A DNA stretch of 64,000 nt from Musa acuminata AAA Group. Lineage: Eukaryota > Streptophyta > Magnoliopsida > Zingiberales > Musaceae. Made by a program: the position numbers and the translations under genes. The stretch covers positions 31,800,501-31,864,500 of the forward strand of contig NC_088345.1 in the NCBI RefSeq assembly GCF_036884655.1, in the 5' to 3' direction. The notes beneath the pieces were generated by a model. That model ran no database searches and was not told where the DNA came from. It saw only the letters and a program-made list of their open reading frames with translations. This document shows positions 1 through 9,432 of this stretch, piece after piece; positions within the stretch are counted from its first letter, which is position 1; every line of letters starts with the position of its first letter.

Positions 1-298
1 TTCTACCTCCTGGACTTAGAGGCTTGGTTTCTATCTCCTAACATATTCGATCATGCAACAACTATAGTTTGTTTATGTAAACAAAGAATGATTATTTAAT
101 GTTTTCAATTATTCAATTATTGTAGTTTTCATCCAAATTTCTTCAAAGTTGTGGAGGAGGTGTAGAATTCCCCCATGGCTTCTAAGGACTACATCGCCTC
201 TATACACAAGTTTACTCTTGTTAAATGTTAGAAGACTCTCAAAGCAAAGCTTAAAATCTAGTCTCGATTTATTTATTAACAACATAAGAATTCATTGT
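1..298. other. Flank outside the nest; no gene seen
   Basis: AT-rich sequence outside the oldest retroelement. A short ATG frame begins near 174 but closes after 18 codons and has no recognisable content. The last five bases, attgt (294-298), pair with attat at 47121-47125 as the probable target duplication of the family A element, so this stretch was once joined directly to the sequence after 47120. Confidence 0.6.
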
Positions 299-508
299 TG
301 TTAGGACCATTTTGGCATTAAGAGGGGGGGTGAATTAATGCTTTCGTAAACCTTACGACGATTCGAAAACTTTCATTCAATGAAAAATCATATTAGAAAT
401 GTTGAAAATGTACTTGACTTAGAATAAGTGCAATAAGCAATTAAAGCAATATCAATAATAATGAAAAACAAAACAGAAATATAAACCAAGTTTTATAGTG
501 GTTCGATC
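299..508 (-). repeat. Family A 3' LTR, left part
   Basis: Begins TGTTAGGACC and contains the run of G and 'gtgaattaatgc' that mark the end of this LTR family (compare 39480 on, 50190 on, 63113 on). It stops at ggttcgatc, where copia-1 entered; the LTR resumes at 9438 after the cgatc target duplication (504-508 and 9433-9437). Confidence 0.85.
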
Positions 509-2113
509 TAATGATTATAGGTGACGAGCAAGCCAATCACGTGAGTGATGGCACGTGTGACTTGATATAGAATCTTTTTTGCTTATTATATTTTGGCATA
601 TATCACTTTATAACTATTGCATATATATATATATATATATTGTGATGTCCTTGGATTTGTGTAATGGGAATCGGATCATGATGAGATCATGAAAATGAGA
701 TCGATTCACCTTTAAACATATATCTTAAATAATTTCGGTCATAGGTTACTCGAGAGGGACATCGTGATAACTGGACAGACTGGTATGATGTATATCCGTT
801 TATATGATGGATGTAACTGGTCTCATAGCTGCTCATGTAGGGACACTAGGGATACAGTACAGGTGCTCATTGGAGAATGAGTTCACTGATTGATCCGCTT
901 ACGGAATGCTGGATAGTTGATGATGCCTTATTATCAGACAGGATTCCGTAGTCCTAGTGGTATATCTGGTCCTTAGACTTGAGACACCAAGGATGTCTTG
1001 TATGAGTGCTCCACTCTTTGATACCAGACTTATAGGTTTGGCTGTCCCAGATCTAGTACAGCTGGTCATTGGAAGTGGTAGTAGACCTTTCGAGGGCTAT
1101 TGAGTGTCACTAGAGGATCATCCACTCTCGGCGTCATGAGAGGAATATCCCATATGTTCTTGCTCAGATAAATCTCTGGCCAGGGTCATTAGGGTTGAGA
1201 GAGAAAGAATTCTCTGGGAGAATCCGATTAGAGTGAGACTCGAGTAGAAACCGTATGGGTCTGACAGCACCATGCTCGATATACGGTCTCTGGGATATTA
1301 GATGGATGAGGGACTATAAGTACACAGTAACTGAGGACAAACAGGTCCAATGGATTGGATTCTCCTGTATCGTCTGGGGACTATGGCGTAGTGGCCTAGT
1401 ACGTCCGTAGTTGATGAGTTAAGTGAATTATTATAGGGATAATAATTCACTGAGATAGAAGGAGTTCTGACAGCTATGACTCATGGCCAGCTTGATATTG
1501 GGCCTAGAGGGTCAATACATATGGTAGGCATTGCGATGAGTAGAGGTTCGGATATGAGATATCCGATGGAGCCCTTATCTTATTGGATATCCAATAAGCC
1601 CCTGAATTATTGGATCCCATAGACGAGATCCAATAAGAGCCCATGAGAGATTATTGGATAGAGATCCACTAATCTAAAAGGCTTGGGTTATTGGATGTAG
1701 ATCTAATACCCAGTAGGCGAGGATCCATTATGGTTTGATAAGAGACCTCTATAAATAGGAGGGATTCAAAGCCTCATAGGCTAGCCTTTGCTTGCCTCTC
1801 CTATTCTCCTTCCCCGCTCCACCTCAAAGTAGGCCTGAAGTTTTGAGGAGCGTCATCGCAGCCCTACTGTGTGGATCACCGCTAGAGAGGAGGACGCTTG
1901 ACCTTCTTCACCCTCTCCTAAGGATCTGTAAGGAAACAGGGATATACGATCTCCCTAGGTAACATAATCTATTCTATACGTAGTTTTTTTTAGTTTCATG
2001 GATTTTGCACACCAATCTTTGTACGACGACGAATATCTCTTTGGGAATAAGGGATTTTGTTTTCTTGTTCTTCCATTGTGCATGTGATGTCGCCCCCAAA
2101 GATTTGCCCAACA
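509..2113 (+). repeat. Copia-1 5' LTR
   Basis: Starts TAATGATTATAGG, where the 3' LTR starts TGCTAGTCATAGG, so the terminal TG has mutated to TA. It ends ...TTTGCCCAACA directly before the primer-binding site. It holds a 20-nt AT microsatellite at 621-640 and a TATA box near 1750. About 45 bp around 1150-1195 (ending near 'agggttgagag') is missing from the 3' LTR at about 8513. Confidence 0.92.
1750..1757 (+). promoter_or_regulatory. TATA box in copia-1 5' LTR
   Basis: TATAAATA sits in 'gacctctataaataggagg', conserved at 9067-9074 in the 3' LTR and, inverted, at 16907-16914 in copia-2. Its place about 360 bp before the LTR end fits a pol II promoter that would start the genomic RNA. Confidence 0.6.
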
Positions 2114-2131
2114 GTGGTATCAGAGCCAGGT
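2114..2131 (+). other. Copia-1 primer-binding site
   Basis: GTGGTATCAGAGCCAGGT follows the LTR after zero bases. TGGTATCAGAGC is complementary to the 3' end of plant initiator-Met tRNA, the usual minus-strand primer of plant copia elements. Confidence 0.9.
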
Positions 2132-2221
2132 TGTTCGTGCGATAGATTGGTTTTAAACTACGTGTGTTATGTTTTGGAGAAGCTTTTGACGTCAAAATCA
2201 TTGATGCAAAAGCAGAAAAGG

Positions 2222-2665
2222 GCAGCAACTGTTGCTACCCTCGCTGCCATCTACGTGCAGGCAGGCAGCCTACAGTAGCAGTCGCAAGGGCAGCGGCGCT
2301 TATGGCCGCTGCTCTCGCGTGGTGACGTGCCGCAGGGCAGCGGCGCTTGTGGCCGCTGCTCCCGTGGGCAAAAACCCAACAGGGGCGGTCACCCGGCGAG
2401 GCAGCACCGCCTGCGGGCATTGCCTCGCGGGCAGAACCGCTCGTGGAGGGGACAACGCCCACAGGGGCTCCCGCCCGCGGAGGCAGCAACGCTCGCGGGG
2501 GTGCCCAGCTGCAGGGGCAGCGCCGCTAGTGGGCGTGTCGCCTGCATATGAGGGCAACGACCCCGCCCTCCACCGCACAGCTCGCCGCCGGTAGGGTGAC
2601 GGAGGCGGCGACAGTAGCAGTAGCACGGAGGCGGCGACAGTAGCAGTAGCAGGGGAGTATGAGGG
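2222..2665 (+). repeat. GC-rich low-complexity block in copia-1 leader
   Basis: About 440 bp of C/G-rich sequence built from imperfect units such as 'gggcagcggcgcttgtggccgct' variants, sharply different from the AT-rich surroundings. Open frames through it are Ala/Gly/Arg-rich and differ on both strands, as expected for low-complexity GC DNA, so I do not call a protein. Copia-2 keeps the same block, split at 33363-33540 and 37549-37720. Confidence 0.8.
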
Positions 2666-3142
2666 CATTAGGGTTTTCTGGGCAAAAGATATTTTTGCCC
2701 CTTAGAATTTGAGAAATTCTAATTTTTATCTTTTGTCTAAATCATGAAAATACCCCTAAGAATTAAGAAATTCCCTATATATCCCTGATTTCATAAAATA
2801 CTAATTAATTAAAAGGTTTAGTTGATTATTATTTTTATTATTATCTAGTAGTCCTAAATGATGATTATTCATACATGTGATGTATGATGTGTGGACGGAT
2901 GATCATGGACCGTGTGATGTGTGTACTTGTGATTATTATTATTGGGGTCTGCGAGCCTCCATTATATTTCTCATTTATTGTTGGGCTTACGTGCCTATGA
3001 TTAAGTTGTAATCACATGAGGAGGCACAGCGGGAGGTGGATGCGATAGCGGGACCCACGAGACGGATGATCGCGATGCATGAAGATGCGTCGAGATGTCG
3101 ACGGAACCGACGAGGACGAGATGGACGATCACAGGTGGCTCG
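2666..3142 (+). other. Copia-1 leader, non-coding
   Basis: Untranslated leader between the GC-rich block and the TRIM. It has a direct counterpart on the minus strand in copia-2 at about 32820-33360, so it belongs to the element. No open frame of note. Confidence 0.7.
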
Positions 3143-3308
3143 TGTAACATCCCATTAGTCCCACATTGGAAGTGGGTAATGTGTATGATTGGCTTATATG
3201 GGCTTGATGAGTGTACTACGTTAACTCCCGCTTAAGCATTTTGGTCCGTGGTTGAAGGACCAGAAAGGAGTTATTGGCTAGTTAGCTCATCAGACTCGGG
3301 TTGTGACA
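3143..3308 (+). repeat. TRIM 5' terminal repeat
   Basis: 166 bp, TG...CA ends, very close to the repeat at 3454-3619 (a few substitutions, for example gggtaatg/gtgcaatg). High identity points to a recent insertion compared with copia-1 itself. Confidence 0.92.
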
Positions 3309-3453
3309 TTTGGTATCAGAGCCGACCTAACATTTGGGCAGGGTGAGAGGGCTCGAGTACCACTGAGTTAAACCTCACATGCACTATGCTAGGGTTCGAT
3401 CTGGGTTATGTTGGGCCTTGACGATGACGTCAAGCCAATTGAGTTGGGGATAT

Positions 3454-3619
3454 TGCAACATCCCATTAGTCCCACATTGGAAGTGTGCAATGTGTATGAT
3501 TGGCTTATATGGGCTTGATGAGTGTACTACGTTAACTCCCGCTTAAGCATTTTGGTCCGTGGTTGAAGGACCAAAAAGGAGTTATTGGCTAGTTAGCTCA
3601 TCAGACTCGGGTCGTGACA
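3454..3619 (+). repeat. TRIM 3' terminal repeat
   Basis: Equal in length to the 5' repeat. Its last 114 bp together with 22 bp of host leader form a tandem duplication (3506-3641 and 3642-3777). Confidence 0.92.
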
Positions 3620-3777
3620 GCTCGGGCCTAATCACATTAGGTATATGGGCTTGATGAGTGTACTACGTTAACTCCCGCTTAAGCATTTTGGTCCGTGGTT
3701 GAAGGACCAAAAAGGAGTTATTGGCTAGTTAGCTCATCAGACTCGGGTCGTGACAGCTCGGGCCTAATCACATTAGG
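3506..3777 (+). repeat. 136-bp tandem duplication across the TRIM border
   Basis: 3506-3641 and 3642-3777 are virtually identical. Each runs from 'tatatgggcttgatg' in the TRIM LTR through GTGACA into host 'gctcgggcctaatcacatt'. The duplication happened after TRIM insertion because it includes both TRIM and flank. Confidence 0.92.
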
Positions 3778-3946
3778 TTGTGGTCCATGATCATCTAGTG
3801 TGATTATTTATATACATAATAGATATGTATATATATTTGCATGTGATGTAGATATATATTAAATATGTATATGTGTGACATGTCATATTAGGAGACCAAA
3901 TCATAGAAACATCTTTCTCGATAATATTAAGTCAGTAAACATGAGA

Positions 3947-4046
3947 CAATTAGATTGATCCACCGATTCCCGGTGTAGGTTGAGTTGGTTGAGTCCCAAT
4001 TAGATTGACCCACCGATTCCCGGTGTAGGTTGAGTTGGTTGAGTCC
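3947..4046 (+). repeat. 50-bp tandem duplication in copia-1 leader
   Basis: 'caattagattgaYcc...gttgagtccc' occurs at 3947-3996 and 3997-4046 with one difference. The copia-2 leader has the region once (near 32548-32630), so it is private to this copy. Confidence 0.88.
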
Positions 4047-4250
4047 CTCGAGACTCACCTATATCGCGATTCGCTATCTTGCTTACGACATGGAGATGTC
4101 ATCGGTGACCTAAGGACATGGTATGTTTGGTTGAGTCCCTCGAGACCATGGTGATTCGGAGGCCGAACAGGACGAGAATTATAAGGAGTTGTGATCGGCA
4201 AGAGTTGCCTACCTTTTAGGCTTAGTGTGATTGGTCGAGTCTCTCGAGGT
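4031..4250 (+). repeat. Dispersed leader motif TTGGTTGAGTCCCTCGAG
   Basis: Copies lie at about 4035-4052, 4127-4146 and 4231-4250, with a shortened one at 3981-3997. Four matching copies exist in the copia-2 leader (32274, 32377, 32456, 32548, minus strand). Spacing is about 80-105 bp. Role unknown; see findings. Confidence 0.7.
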
Positions 4251-4385
4251 TACACTAAGACGCTTTCATGTGTTGAGGGTGTCGCGTGACTCGTTAGTAA
4301 AATAATGGGAGCATGTTAAGATAGAAGTTAATATCTTGATAGTTTATTTCGTTATTCATTTCTGCTACATCTTTATTTTTAGAAA

Positions 4386-5195
4386 ATGTCGCTTTCAAAT
4401 CCCTTACGTGGTATACTTGATGTCAACTGCCTCACTGGTCCAAATTATACTGATTGGCTCCGTAACTTGAGAATTGTTCTCATGATAGAGAAAACCATGT
4501 ACGTCCTTGATATAGTGATGCCTACACCCGAAGAAGGGGCAAGCGAGGATGAGATCACTCGCCACGTGAAGTACATTGATGACTCCACTCTTGCTCAGTA
4601 CTATATGTTGGGCTCTATGACTCCTGAGTTATAGAGACAACATGAAAAGATGGATGCTAGATCTATTCTCCTACATGTCCGTAAATTGTTTGAGGAACAG
4701 GGAAGGACTCAGTGATATGAGATATCCAAGAGCCTCTTCCGCACTAGGATGACTGAGGGGACACCGGTTTAGAACCATGTCCTAAAGATGATTGAGTGGA
4801 TAGAGAAACTCATAGGTCTAGGAATGGTCATAGAGGATAACTTATGTGTGGATATTGTGCTTCAGTCTCTACTAGATTCCTTTTCACAGTTCATAATGAA
4901 TTTTAATATAAACAAGCTTGAGGTGACTCTCCCAGAGCTCCTCAATATATTGAGGGAGGTAGAGAGTACTATTAAGAAAGAGAAGTCAGTTCTTTACACT
5001 AGTGAGATCATAAAGAAAAGGAAAGCAGAAAGGTCCCTTAAGGAGGGAAAGGGCAAGGACAGACCAGGTAAAGCAAAGGTTGCTAAGAAAGACCCAACAA
5101 AGGATAAAGACCAGTACTTCCACTGTGGTAAAGATGGGCACTGGAAAAGGAACTACCAAAGAGTACCTTGCAGAAAGGGCGAAACAAAAGCTTGA
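4386..5195 (+). pseudogene. gag: Copia-1 gag, interrupted by stops
   Basis: A copia-type gag (UBN2-like) read in a single frame. The N terminus (4386-4634) has the family pattern of a start followed by 'LTGPNYTDWLRNLRIVL', typical of copia gag. In-frame stops occur at 4632, near 4716 and near 4770, after which 4788-5195 is open. A CCHC zinc knuckle is recognisable at about 5110-5155 ([11 protein letters not shown]) but its first and last Cys are replaced by Tyr, so RNA binding by the knuckle is probably lost. A Lys-rich stretch precedes it. Gag would form the particle shell. Copia-2 has the same protein at 31258-32078. Confidence 0.85.
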
Positions 5196-5904
5196 TGAAG
5201 CTTCAGGTACACATCATGAATGTAAATGTGTCCAAGAGGAAACGAGATGAGATGAACAGTGCATACATGTGGCATTGTAGGCTAGGTCACATCCATGAAA
5301 GAAGGATTCAAAAGTTACTAAATAATGGATATCTAGATCCATTCGACTATGTGTCATATGCAACTTGCGAGCCTTGCCTTCATAGAAAACTGACCAACTC
5401 TCCATTTAGTGGAATTAGAGAGAGAGCCACTGAGCTGTTGGAACTCATACATAGTGATGTATGTAGACCCGTGTCAACTCATATCATTGGTGGTTACTCC
5501 TACTTCATTACCTTTACTAATGATTTTTTAAGGTATGGATATGTGTACTTAATGAAGTACAAGTCCGAGGCCTTTGAGAAGTTCAGAGAGTATAAGAATG
5601 AGGTGGAGAACCAGACTGAAAAGAGTATCAAAACTCTTCAATTAGATCGAGGAGGTGAGTACTTAAGTATAGAGTTTACTCAGTTCCTCAAGGACCATGG
5701 GATGTTATCCCAATAGACACCTCTTTATACACCTCAACTCAATGGTGTCTCTGAAAGGAGAAATTGTATGCTATTAGACATGGTACGGTCCATGATGAGT
5801 TTCGCTGACCTACCCATCTCATTCTAGGGATATGCCCTAGAAACTATAACTTACCTTCTGAACAAAGTTCCAACTAAGTCGGTAGTGTTTACACCATATG
5901 AGAT
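5168..5904 (+). pseudogene. Copia-1 pre-integrase and integrase core; protease deleted
   Basis: The GAG-pre-integrase motif WHCRLGHIHERRIQKLL (about 5270-5320) is followed by the integrase core with HSDVCRP (first Asp) and LDRGGEY (second Asp region). A TAG after LSQ (5714-5716) breaks the frame; the sequence continues in the same frame with NGVSERRN, meets another stop near 5826, and then shifts frame at a G5 run near 5909 where copia-2 has G3. The protease region between gag and WHCRLGH, present in copia-2 at about 30903-31296, is missing (about 390 bp). The encoded integrase cannot be made as one protein. Confidence 0.87.
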
Positions 5905-7881
5905 ATGGAAAGGGGGAAGAAGCATAATCTTAAGATTGTTAAGATTTGGGGTTGCACTGCCCACGTTAAAAGATACAACCCCGATAAGTTAGAATCAGGG
6001 ACAAAGCGATGCAAATTTGTGGGATACCCCAAGGAAACTTGTGGGTATTATTTCTATCATCTCGAGGACCAAAAGGTCTTTGTAGCTAAGAGAGTAGTGT
6101 TCCTTGAGAAGGAACACATTCTTGGCAGAGATAGTAGGAGAATGATAGAGTTGAGCGAAGTTGGAGAACCAAGTTCAAGCTCCACTCTACAGCCAGAGTC
6201 TGTTCATGTACCTAATACACAAGTTTCAACTTTACATAGGTCTGATAGAGTATCCCATCCTCCTGAGAGATATGTGGGACATATTAGAGGAGAGGATGTT
6301 GAGGATATTAATCCTCAGACCTACGAGGAGGCTATTATGAGTATAGACTCCGAGAAGTGGCAAGAAGTCATGAATTCTGAGATGCATTCTATGTACTCCA
6401 ACAAGGTTTGGAACATAGTTGATGCGCCCGAAGGTATTGTACCCATCGGTTGCAAGTGGATCTTTAAGAAAAAGATCGGAGTAGATGGAAAGGTAGAAAC
6501 ATATAAAGCAAGGCTAGTGGCTAAGGGGTATCGTCAAAGGCAATGTGTTGACTACGACGAAACCTTCTCACTCGTAGCAATGCTAAAATCCATCAGAATT
6601 CTATTGGCTATTGCAGCACACTATGATTATGAGATCCGACGGATGGATGTGAAAACCGCATTCCTCAATGGGAACCTTGAGGAGGAGGTGTATATGATGC
6701 AACCTGAGGGATTCGTGTCCAAGAACTGCTCAAATAAGGTGTGTAGGTTGCTTAGATCCATTTATGGACTAAAGCAAGCTTCCCGAAGTTGGAACATAAG
6801 ATTTGATGAGGTAATCAAATCTTATGACTTCGTTAAGAACGAAGATGAGCCTTGTGTGTACAGGAAGGTAAGTGGGAGCGCTATCACCTTTTTGGTGTTA
6901 TATGTGGATGACATCCTGATCATTGGGAATGATATAGGAATGCTATCTATAGTAAAGGCTTTGTTATCTAGATACTTCTCCATGAAGGACTTAGGGGAAG
7001 CATCCTATATCTTGGGGATTAGAATCTATAGAGATAGATCCAAGAGGATGCTTGGCTTGTCCCAATCTAGGTACATAGAAACCATTGTCAAAAGGTTTGG
7101 CATGAAAAATTCCAAGAGAGGTCTCGTACCGATGAGACATGGGATGTCGCTTTCTACGAGTATGTCCCCAAAGACTCTAGAAGAAAAGGCGAACATGGAT
7201 ATGATATCTTATGCCTCAGCAATAGGGTCTATCATGTATGTCATGCTATGTACTAGGCCTGATATAGCGCATGCTTTGAGTGTCACGAGCAGGTATCAGG
7301 CGGATCCAAGCTTGGAGCATTGGAAAGTAGTAAAGTGTATCCTTAAGTACTTGAGAAGGACTAAGGATCTTTTACAAGTATATAGAGGTAGTAGCCTTAA
7401 GGTTGAAGGCTACACAGACTCAAGTTTTCAGTTTGATATTGATGATAGCAAGTCGAATTCAGGGTACGTGTACACCTTGAATGGAGGAGCAGTATGCTGG
7501 AAGAGTTCTAAGCAAGATACTACTGCTGATTTGACTATAGAGGCGGAGTATATTGCTACATCAGATGCAGCAAAGGAGGGAGTCTGGGTGAAGAAGTTCA
7601 TCATAGATTTGGGAGTCGTGTCGGGTAGCGAGGAGCCGATCTTCTTATATTGTGACAACAACGGGGCGATTGCTCAAGCGAAGGAACCTAGGTCTCATCA
7701 GAAATCTAAGCATGTTCTGAGGAGGTTCCACCTTATCAAAGAGATCGTAACTCGAGGAGATGTAGTAGTGGAAAGAGTTCCATCCGAAGATAACATTATA
7801 GATCCACTAACAAAGCCGTTGTCTCAGATTGTCTTTGAGCGTCACAGGGGTCTAATGGGGATCAGACACATAGGTGATTGA
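5905..7881 (+). pseudogene. pol: Copia-1 integrase C-terminus, reverse transcriptase and RNase H
   Basis: An uninterrupted 658-codon frame, part of a broken polyprotein. Residues 8-75 are the integrase C-terminal part (WGCTAHVKR, KCKFVGYP-like). Residues about 150-400 are the copia reverse transcriptase: RMDVKTAFLNG supplies the first catalytic Asp (about 248) and YVDD (333-336) the other two. RNase H follows, with GYTDSSF (about 504), EAEYIA (about 547) and YCDNNGAI (about 584). The DPLTK ending is typical of copia pol. All main RT and RNase H acidic residues are present, unlike copia-2. The ATG is internal to the polyprotein and is only where the frame opens, not a natural start. Confidence 0.93.
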
Positions 7882-7889
7882 CTTTAGGT

Positions 7890-7901
7890 CAAGTGGGAGA
7901 T
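7890..7901 (+). other. Copia-1 polypurine tract
   Basis: CAAGTGGGAGAT lies immediately before the 3' LTR start TGCTAG, where plus-strand DNA synthesis would be primed. The same tract is seen inverted beside the copia-2 3' LTR (28242 on). Confidence 0.85.
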
Positions 7902-9432
7902 TGCTAGTCATAGGTGACCAGTAAGCCAAAGACTTGATACAGAATCTTTTTTGCTTATTATATTTTGACATATATCACTTTATAACTATTGCATATATAT
8001 ATATATATATATTGTGATGTCCTTGGATTTGTGCAATGGGAATCAGATCGTGATGAGATCACAAAAATGAGATCGATTCACCTTTAAACACATATCCTAA
8101 ATAATCCCGATCATAGGTTACTCGAGAGGGACATCGTGATAACCGGACAAACTAGTATGCTATATACCCATCCATATGATGGATGTAGCTGGTCTCATAG
8201 CTTCTCGTGTAGGGACACTAGGGATATACTACAAGTGCTCATTGGAGAATGAGTTCACTGATTGATCCATTTATAGAATGTTGGATAGTTGATGATGCCT
8301 TATTGTCAGACAGCGATTCTATAGTCCTAGTGGTATATCTGGTCTTTAGACTTGAGAAACCAAGGATATCTTGTTTGAGTACTCCACTCTTTGATACCAG
8401 ACTTATAGGTTTGGCTATCCCAGATCTAGTATAGCTGGTCATTGGGAGTGGTAGTCGACCTTACGAGGGCTATTGAGTGTCAGTAGAGGATCATCCACTC
8501 TCAGTGTCATGAGAGTTGAGAGAGAAAGAGTTCTCCGGGAGAATCCGATTAGAGCGAGACTCGAGTAGAAACCGCATAGGTTTGATAGCACCATGCTCGA
8601 TATACGGTCTCTGGGATATTAGATGGATGAGGGACTATAGGTACACGATAATTGAGGACAAACAGGTCCAATGGATTGGATTCCCTTGTATCGTCTGAGG
8701 ACTACGGCGTAGTGGCCTAGTACGTCCGTAGTCGATAAGTTAAGTGAATTATTACAGGGATAATAATTCACTGAGTTAGAAGGAGTTCCGATAGGTATGA
8801 CTCACAGCCAGCTCGATATTGGGCCTAGAGGGTCACACATATATGGTAGGCATTGCGATGAGTAGAGGTTCGGATATGAGATATTTGACGGAGCCCTTTT
8901 CTTATTAGATATCCAATAAGCCCCTGAATTATTGGATCCCATAGACGAGATCAAATAAGAGCCGATGAGAGATTATTGGATAGAGATCCACTAATTTAAA
9001 AGGGTTATTGGATGTAGATCCAATACTCAATAGGCGAGGATCCATTAGGGTTTGAGAGGGGACCTCTATAAATAGGAGGGATTCAGAGCCTCATAGGTTA
9101 GAGCCTTTGCTTGCCTCTCATATTCTCTTTCCCCTCTCCCCCTTAGAGCAGGCCTAGAGTTTTGAGGAGCGTCGTCGCAACCCTGTTGTGTGGATCACCG
9201 TTAGAGAGGAGGATACTTGACCTCCTTCACCCTCACTTAAGGATCTACAAGGAAACAGAGATATACGATCTCCCTAGGTAACATAATCTATTCTATACAT
9301 AGTTTTTTTTAGTTTCGCGGATTTTGCGCATCAAACTTCACACGATGACGAACATCTCTTTAGGAATGAGGGATTTTGTTTTCTTGTTCTTCCGTTGCGC
9401 ATATGATGTCACCCCCAAAGATTTTTCCAACA
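7902..9432 (+). repeat. Copia-1 3' LTR
   Basis: TGCTAGTCATAGG to ...TTTTTCCAACA, collinear with 509-2113 apart from a deletion of about 45 bp near 8513 and scattered substitutions. Contains a 20-nt AT microsatellite near 7993-8012 and TATAAATA at 9067-9074. Followed by target duplication cgatc. Confidence 0.93.

Larger units (their letters stand above)
3143..3619 (+). mobile_element. TRIM (terminal-repeat retrotransposon in miniature)
   Basis: Two 166-bp terminal repeats (3143-3308 TGTAACATCC...GTGACA and 3454-3619 TGCAACATCC...GTGACA) flank a 145-bp core. The core opens with TTTGGTATCAGAGCC (primer site, TGGTATCAGAGCC at 3311-3323) and closes with the purine-rich GAGTTGGGGATAT (3441-3453). 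Target duplication gctcg at 3138-3142 and 3620-3624 is perfect. The empty site is visible in copia-2, where 'actagctcgggcctgatc' (minus strand near 32822) is uninterrupted. No coding capacity; TRIMs rely on other elements. Confidence 0.95.
509..9432 (+). mobile_element. Copia-1: Ty1/copia retrotransposon, full-length but defective
   Basis: An 8.9-kb element with LTRs of about 1.6 and 1.5 kb, a primer-binding site, a purine tract and a perfect 5-bp target duplication cgatc (504-508, 9433-9437). The interior order gag, integrase, RT, RNase H is the Ty1/copia order. It is inactive as seen: gag has in-frame stops, the protease is deleted, integrase carries stops and a frameshift. The leader of about 2.2 kb between primer site and gag holds a GC-rich block, an inserted TRIM and repeated CTCGAG-bearing motifs. 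The long LTRs recall the Angela type, but I cannot assign the lineage. Copia-2 (16554-39421) is the same family in the opposite orientation. Confidence 0.93.

Noticed and set aside
174..231. ATG with good context (cccccatggcttct) near the window start
   Set aside because: Closes after 18 codons; no splice-supported continuation could be seen.
2114..2131. Possible tRNA-Met gene at primer sites (also 3311, 24346, 42097, 61569)
   Set aside because: Only the 12-18 bases complementary to the tRNA 3' end are present, next to an LTR; no cloverleaf.
2232..2668. Overlapping open frames of 60-122 codons on both strands
   Set aside because: All are Ala/Gly/Arg/Pro-rich and lie in a GC-rich repeat block of the copia leader; open frames are expected from composition and no domain is visible.
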